This document shows positions 60,424 through 64,000 of a DNA stretch of 64,000 bases, piece after piece. The notes under the pieces are model-generated. The model was not told where the DNA came from. It was given only the letters and a program-made list of their open reading frames with translations, and did not search any database. The position numbers were made by a program, and so were the translations under genes. Position 1 is the stretch's first letter; each line of letters begins with the position of its first letter. Origin of the DNA: Lycocorax pyrrhopterus obiensis (lineage: Eukaryota > Chordata > Aves > Passeriformes > Paradisaeidae). Where the stretch lies: contig JACSVZ010000008.1 in the NCBI GenBank assembly GCA_014706295.1, forward strand, positions 20,191,659 through 20,255,658, written 5' to 3'.

Positions 60424-63004
60424 CTGGAAAAAGAGGAGCTTCACTGTAAGACTGGGGCATGCATGCACTGATCAAATACTGTAGGAAAATATATTAAGGC
60501 CTGATGGCACACAAGCCTTGGGTGTGTTACAGCACTAAGGATTGTGCCCTGTTCACCAGCAACAAGTCTGAGTGGAAGCACATTGCAGCTTTGTCATGGT
60601 GCAACAGACAAAACTGGGTCACACACTGTGATACAAAATACAGAGTGTTCCCTGCTCAGCACCCTGACTGTTCTGGAGCTCCTGCTGCAGTACTCCTGCT
60701 CCATGCATGCTGGAGAGAAAAGCAACGCCTGCCTGGCTGGCACAGGGCTCTGCACCTTGGGGAAACAGACATAAAGGATGGAGGAACACTTACTCAATGC
60801 TTGAAATAAGATCCCAAAGTAAGCAGATGTATGTTTATGCAAAATCCCTGACTAAATGCACCTGCAAGTTACTCAGCACATACCAGAGGTTCCAGATGGG
60901 TTATTTTCTCCTTGGCCTTGTGCAGCTCCTTGAGAACTTGGTTTAACTGATGCTTCAAGTCCTGGCGATCAAGCTTTCCATTCTCTAAGTCTGTGGTGCA
61001 TATCTGGATCTGACAGCCCCACAAAGTGAAAAATTAAAGTCAAAGTTATTACGAATTGGAAGGAATGTTTCCCATTTATATATTTGAAGTCAGTTTTGCT
61101 CTGCAATAGCATCTTAAAATGGGATTAAAACAAAAATTTAAATGAAAAATTAAAAATTGCTGTTGCTTTCACTACAGTGAAATTTGCACATGCCCACTTA
61201 TTAAAATCTCCCTTAGGAGAGGTGCAGTTTAAAGCTATTTTGGTTGGAGGGTGTTTCAATTTCAAAGAAAGAAAACAGAAAATATGGCAATGCAATTATT
61301 TCTATAACTATATCAAAAATATATTACAAAACTTCAATTAGGTGATTAGTTTTAGGATGTTTCCTGTGCCTTATCTGAGGCTGTAACTTTTGAACATGTG
61401 ATTGTGGAGAAAATAGCATCAGGTTTGATCATACCCTCTTATCAGTGCAAGGTTACAGATTTTCCTCCTGACAGATGTATCAAAGTTTTTAGAAGTATCA
61501 CAAGATTATGCATGGTTGAATATTCATGCCTAGCATTACTTTATTTAATATACTAATCATTCTTAAATGTGAAGTTAGTCTAGAAAGACTTTGTGCCTAA
61601 CACAGATTAAATACCAGCACTTTAGCACATAATTGGTTACCTGTTGTTCCAACACAGCTATTCTTGTGTGTTCTGCCTCCTGTTTGAGCAATGATTTACG
61701 AAGAAGTTGCACCTACAAGGCAGATAAACACTTGTAACAAACACCTTCCATATACAATAGTTAATAAAATTATTAATTAAAAATAATTAATTTATAATGG
61801 GATGGAAGCAAACTCTTACATTCCAATGCCAACAGAAAATGTATGCCTGTTATGCAACAACCCAACTCAACTCAAATCTCTGCTTCCCCAAGGAAAACCC
61901 TAGTGAAAAATTGTTATTGGACTGAGAAGGTGGAATGCAGGATGATGTTATTGTTAAAAAAAGAAACCACAAACTGAAGCCTCCTAGGTGATTGCCAGGA
62001 TGCTGACAAAAATATACTCACAGAACCTATGTTTGCACTAACATGATACGATGTTAATAAAAACAAACAATGCCACTTTTTTTTAATATAAGAGAACAAG
62101 TTTAAGGGTCAGAAAGTACTATATTATAATCATTAAGTAAATGCATACATTAAAATGTCCTCTGCTTTCAGCATGTATCAGCTTTTATGATAATGCTGTT
62201 GTTCAGCTTCAAAAAATAAAATAAAATGAACATCTTTTAATCACGATTAACCAGTGAGAACCAGCCTGTGTTTAGAGAGCTTAACTGTTGTTCTGGTTTT
62301 GGCCTACTTTGGTGTCTAGTAAATTTTATTCTCTTATTTCAAGTATCAGTTGTATTGTAGCTGCCAGGTGACAGCAAATATTAGTGGTATTCTGTAGGAG
62401 CACATGATAAAATGAATTTTTACCTTTCTTGTTCTTATCTACTATTAGTTTTAAGGATGAACTATATTAGAATCAATTCAATATTTTCTCACTTCTCTTT
62501 CGTGTCCCTTAAGACCAGAGAAATAAATGAACAAAGAAGTTCCTTGTTTAAACAATTCAGTTTTAACCACAAGGACATGAGTCTAGGTCTATGTGAAGAG
62601 GAGTTACCAGAGAGAGGGATGGTCCATTCTGATTAACTATGAATTTTCATCTCTCTTGATTCTTTGCTAATGATCTCAAACCTCCAAATCCATCCACTTA
62701 CCTGACATAAAAGTTCTTCAGCCTTTTCTTTTTCTTCTCTGAGCTGTTCTTTGATAGTTTCATTTTCTTGTTTTAGTCTTTGTGCTTTCTCTTTCATTTT
62801 ATTTTCATTTTCTTGAGTCTTCATTTCAGCAACTCGTTGTGACTGCAATAAGGCATTTAAACTCAGCATTTCCCCTTGTGTTTCTTCATATGTCTTTTTG
62901 AGTTCATTTAATTCAGATCTCAGCTGGGTTATAGTGCGTCTTTCAGTCTCAGGATCACGCTTAGCAGTTAGTAAGAGCTGGTCATAGTATTCTTGCTTTT
63001 CCTC
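60217..63004 (-). CDS. CEP55: CEP55, 3' part of the gene (4 coding exons, partial at window edge)
   Basis: Coiled-coil scaffold of the centrosome and midbody that recruits ALIX and ESCRT-I for the final cut of cytokinesis. Exons 62702-63004, 61641-61712, 60884-61009 and 60217-60423 join in frame to 235 residues and a stop, matching the C-terminal half of human CEP55 with identical sizes for the 24- and 42-residue exons. The first is a long coiled coil (EEKQEYYDQLLLTAKRDPET onward). The last ends LNESFLECPRCKVAYP and HRELLAHIDIC, the ubiquitin-binding zinc finger (Cys-x2-Cys, His, Cys). The ESCRT/ALIX-binding hinge and N-terminus lie right of the window. The linker before the zinc finger is the least conserved part. 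Confidence 0.95.
60884..61009 (-). CDS. CEP55: CEP55 coding exon, third from window edge
   Basis: 126 bp, phase 0/0. IQICTTDLENGKLDRQDLKH then QLNQVLKELHKAKEKITHLE, coiled coil. The donor is GTATGT. Confidence 0.95.
61641..61712 (-). CDS. CEP55: CEP55 coding exon, second from window edge
   Basis: 72 bp, phase 0/0. VQLLRKSLLKQEAEHTRIAV then LEQQ, coiled coil. Borders are CCTTGTAG and GTAACC. Confidence 0.95.
61713..62701 (-). other. CEP55 intron
   Basis: About 1 kb of AT-rich intron. Nothing was recognised. The 62412-62636 plus-strand frame is chance. Confidence 0.6.
62702..63004 (-). CDS. CEP55: CEP55 coding exon, first in window
   Basis: 303 bp, 101 residues, phase 0/0. EEKQEYYDQLLLTAKRDPET, RRTITQLRSELNELKKTYEE and a Glu/Lys-rich helix ending EELLCQ. 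Borders are CATCTACAG and GTAAGT. Confidence 0.95.
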
Positions 63005-63988
63005 CTGTAGATGACCTTAATGAGTCAGGAATAATTGAGTTAGTAATGTGAAAAAAACACCCCGCTTAAAAATCAGAGCACTAAATCTTTAACAGCATTT
63101 ATGGGCTTATTAATAGAAATTGATGTAGTAGGCTATTGCACAGCTCAGATTAGAACTAAACTTTAGTTGAAACAGCTTTCAGTATTTATAACACATTAAG
63201 TCTCCTTACCAGTATACTTACTGGAAAACATAGTTCTTACAAGGCCTCATGCATTGTACTGACACATGGGAATCTAACCCAAAGACACTGGATTCCTACT
63301 TCCACTTTTAGGCTCCTTAGCCAAGCTGCTGGCATTATTCCCTCCCCAGAGACACCCTTGAGGATGTGACAGATTCTGCTTCAACCTTGTTGACCAAAGC
63401 CAGACTTTGCACTGTCTTTTGCAGACCATCTTTTCCAAATAGTATGCTATAATTTACTTCTAAACAGCAAATAGAAAGGACTAGGATAGTTCTTTTGATT
63501 AAAAAAATGCTTGCTTCTTTTGGGTAGCAACTATTACTTAAACTAGAGTTAGAAAAATTTCTGCTTGTTGACCCAAGAAAAGTTTAATAAGTAGGAAAAA
63601 AGTAAGAGGCAGACTGCAGAAATTCAGGAGTAATAAAAAATATACCTAGAAGCAGAATGAGGGATGCAGAATTTCATGGGCTTTGCTGATTTTTGGCACT
63701 GTAAGTTTTGTGACTTTGATACTTTTCCTACTGAAGACTTACCCTAATTCTTCAAGTGTAATTTACTAGGGAGAGTTTCCTGCTTGACTGTTCTCCCTTC
63801 CCACAGGTATGGACTAAGCCCTACCTTCTCATTAGCATACTCCTTTATAGGGCAATGACATCCTCAGAGATAGGCCAAGTTTTTCCTTGGAAAAACTTGT
63901 CATATATACTTTCAACTTGTATAGCTAGGTTCTTAGAAACTTGTATTTCTGCTACTGCCTAGCTGCTTGAAGAGAAGAACTTTCTTAC

Positions 63989-64000
63989 CCTGACTTCTAG
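63989..64000 (-). CDS. CEP55: Possible end of the next upstream CEP55 exon
   Basis: Twelve bases reading LEVR before a consensus GTAAGA donor, in the phase needed to join the exon at 63004. Human has YLQ at this junction, so this could be a false donor. The window ends before it can be decided. Confidence 0.25.

Overview
This window is ordinary vertebrate nuclear DNA, almost certainly from a bird. The supporting signs are AT-rich sequence with short multi-exon genes, CR1-type LINE remnants with the avian 3' end, endogenous-retrovirus LTR fragments beginning TGTCATGG, no mammalian SINEs, and proteins that look like chicken orthologues (RBP4 ends in NGFCS). The locus matches human 10q23.33 in the order FRA10AC1, PDE6C, RBP4, FFAR4, CEP55, with each gene's strand consistent with that block read in reverse. 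I could not identify the species.

Layout. Positions 1-166 are the 3' part of an LTR in the last intron of FRA10AC1. Positions 505-547 are the last coding exon of FRA10AC1 (+), followed by its 3' UTR and a poly(A) signal at 978. Positions 3640-30027 hold PDE6C (-), the cone photoreceptor cGMP phosphodiesterase. All 22 coding exons could be placed by reading frame and GT-AG borders, giving 859 residues with catalytic residues and a C-terminal CaaX box intact. Positions 30028-38228 separate PDE6C and RBP4, which are arranged head to head, and contain a CR1 remnant and an LTR with a TATA box about 0.5 kb before the likely RBP4 start site. Positions 38229-44331 hold RBP4 (+), plasma retinol-binding protein, in five coding exons (199 residues). 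Positions 45387-50905 hold FFAR4/GPR120 (-), a long-chain fatty-acid receptor, in three coding exons (356 residues) with a CpG-rich first exon. RBP4 and FFAR4 are tail to tail, with poly(A) signals about 0.4 kb apart. Positions 51 to 60.2 kb are intergenic, with nothing I could identify as a gene. Positions 60217-63004, and probably on past the window edge, hold the 3' exons of CEP55 (-), the abscission scaffold.

The genes do not form an operon-like unit. RBP4 (retinol transport) and PDE6C (cone phototransduction) are both linked to vision, but their adjacency is an old vertebrate arrangement. I found no prokaryotic-style system, CRISPR array, tRNA or rRNA. The observations most worth a second look are a (CA)n(TA)n repeat just upstream of the PDE6C exon 15 acceptor, an antisense exon-like ORF with good splice sites in the FRA10AC1 3' UTR, a new N-glycosylation sequon in RBP4, and the LTR upstream of RBP4. 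Exon borders come from reading frame, splice consensus and remembered orthologues. No alignment was run.
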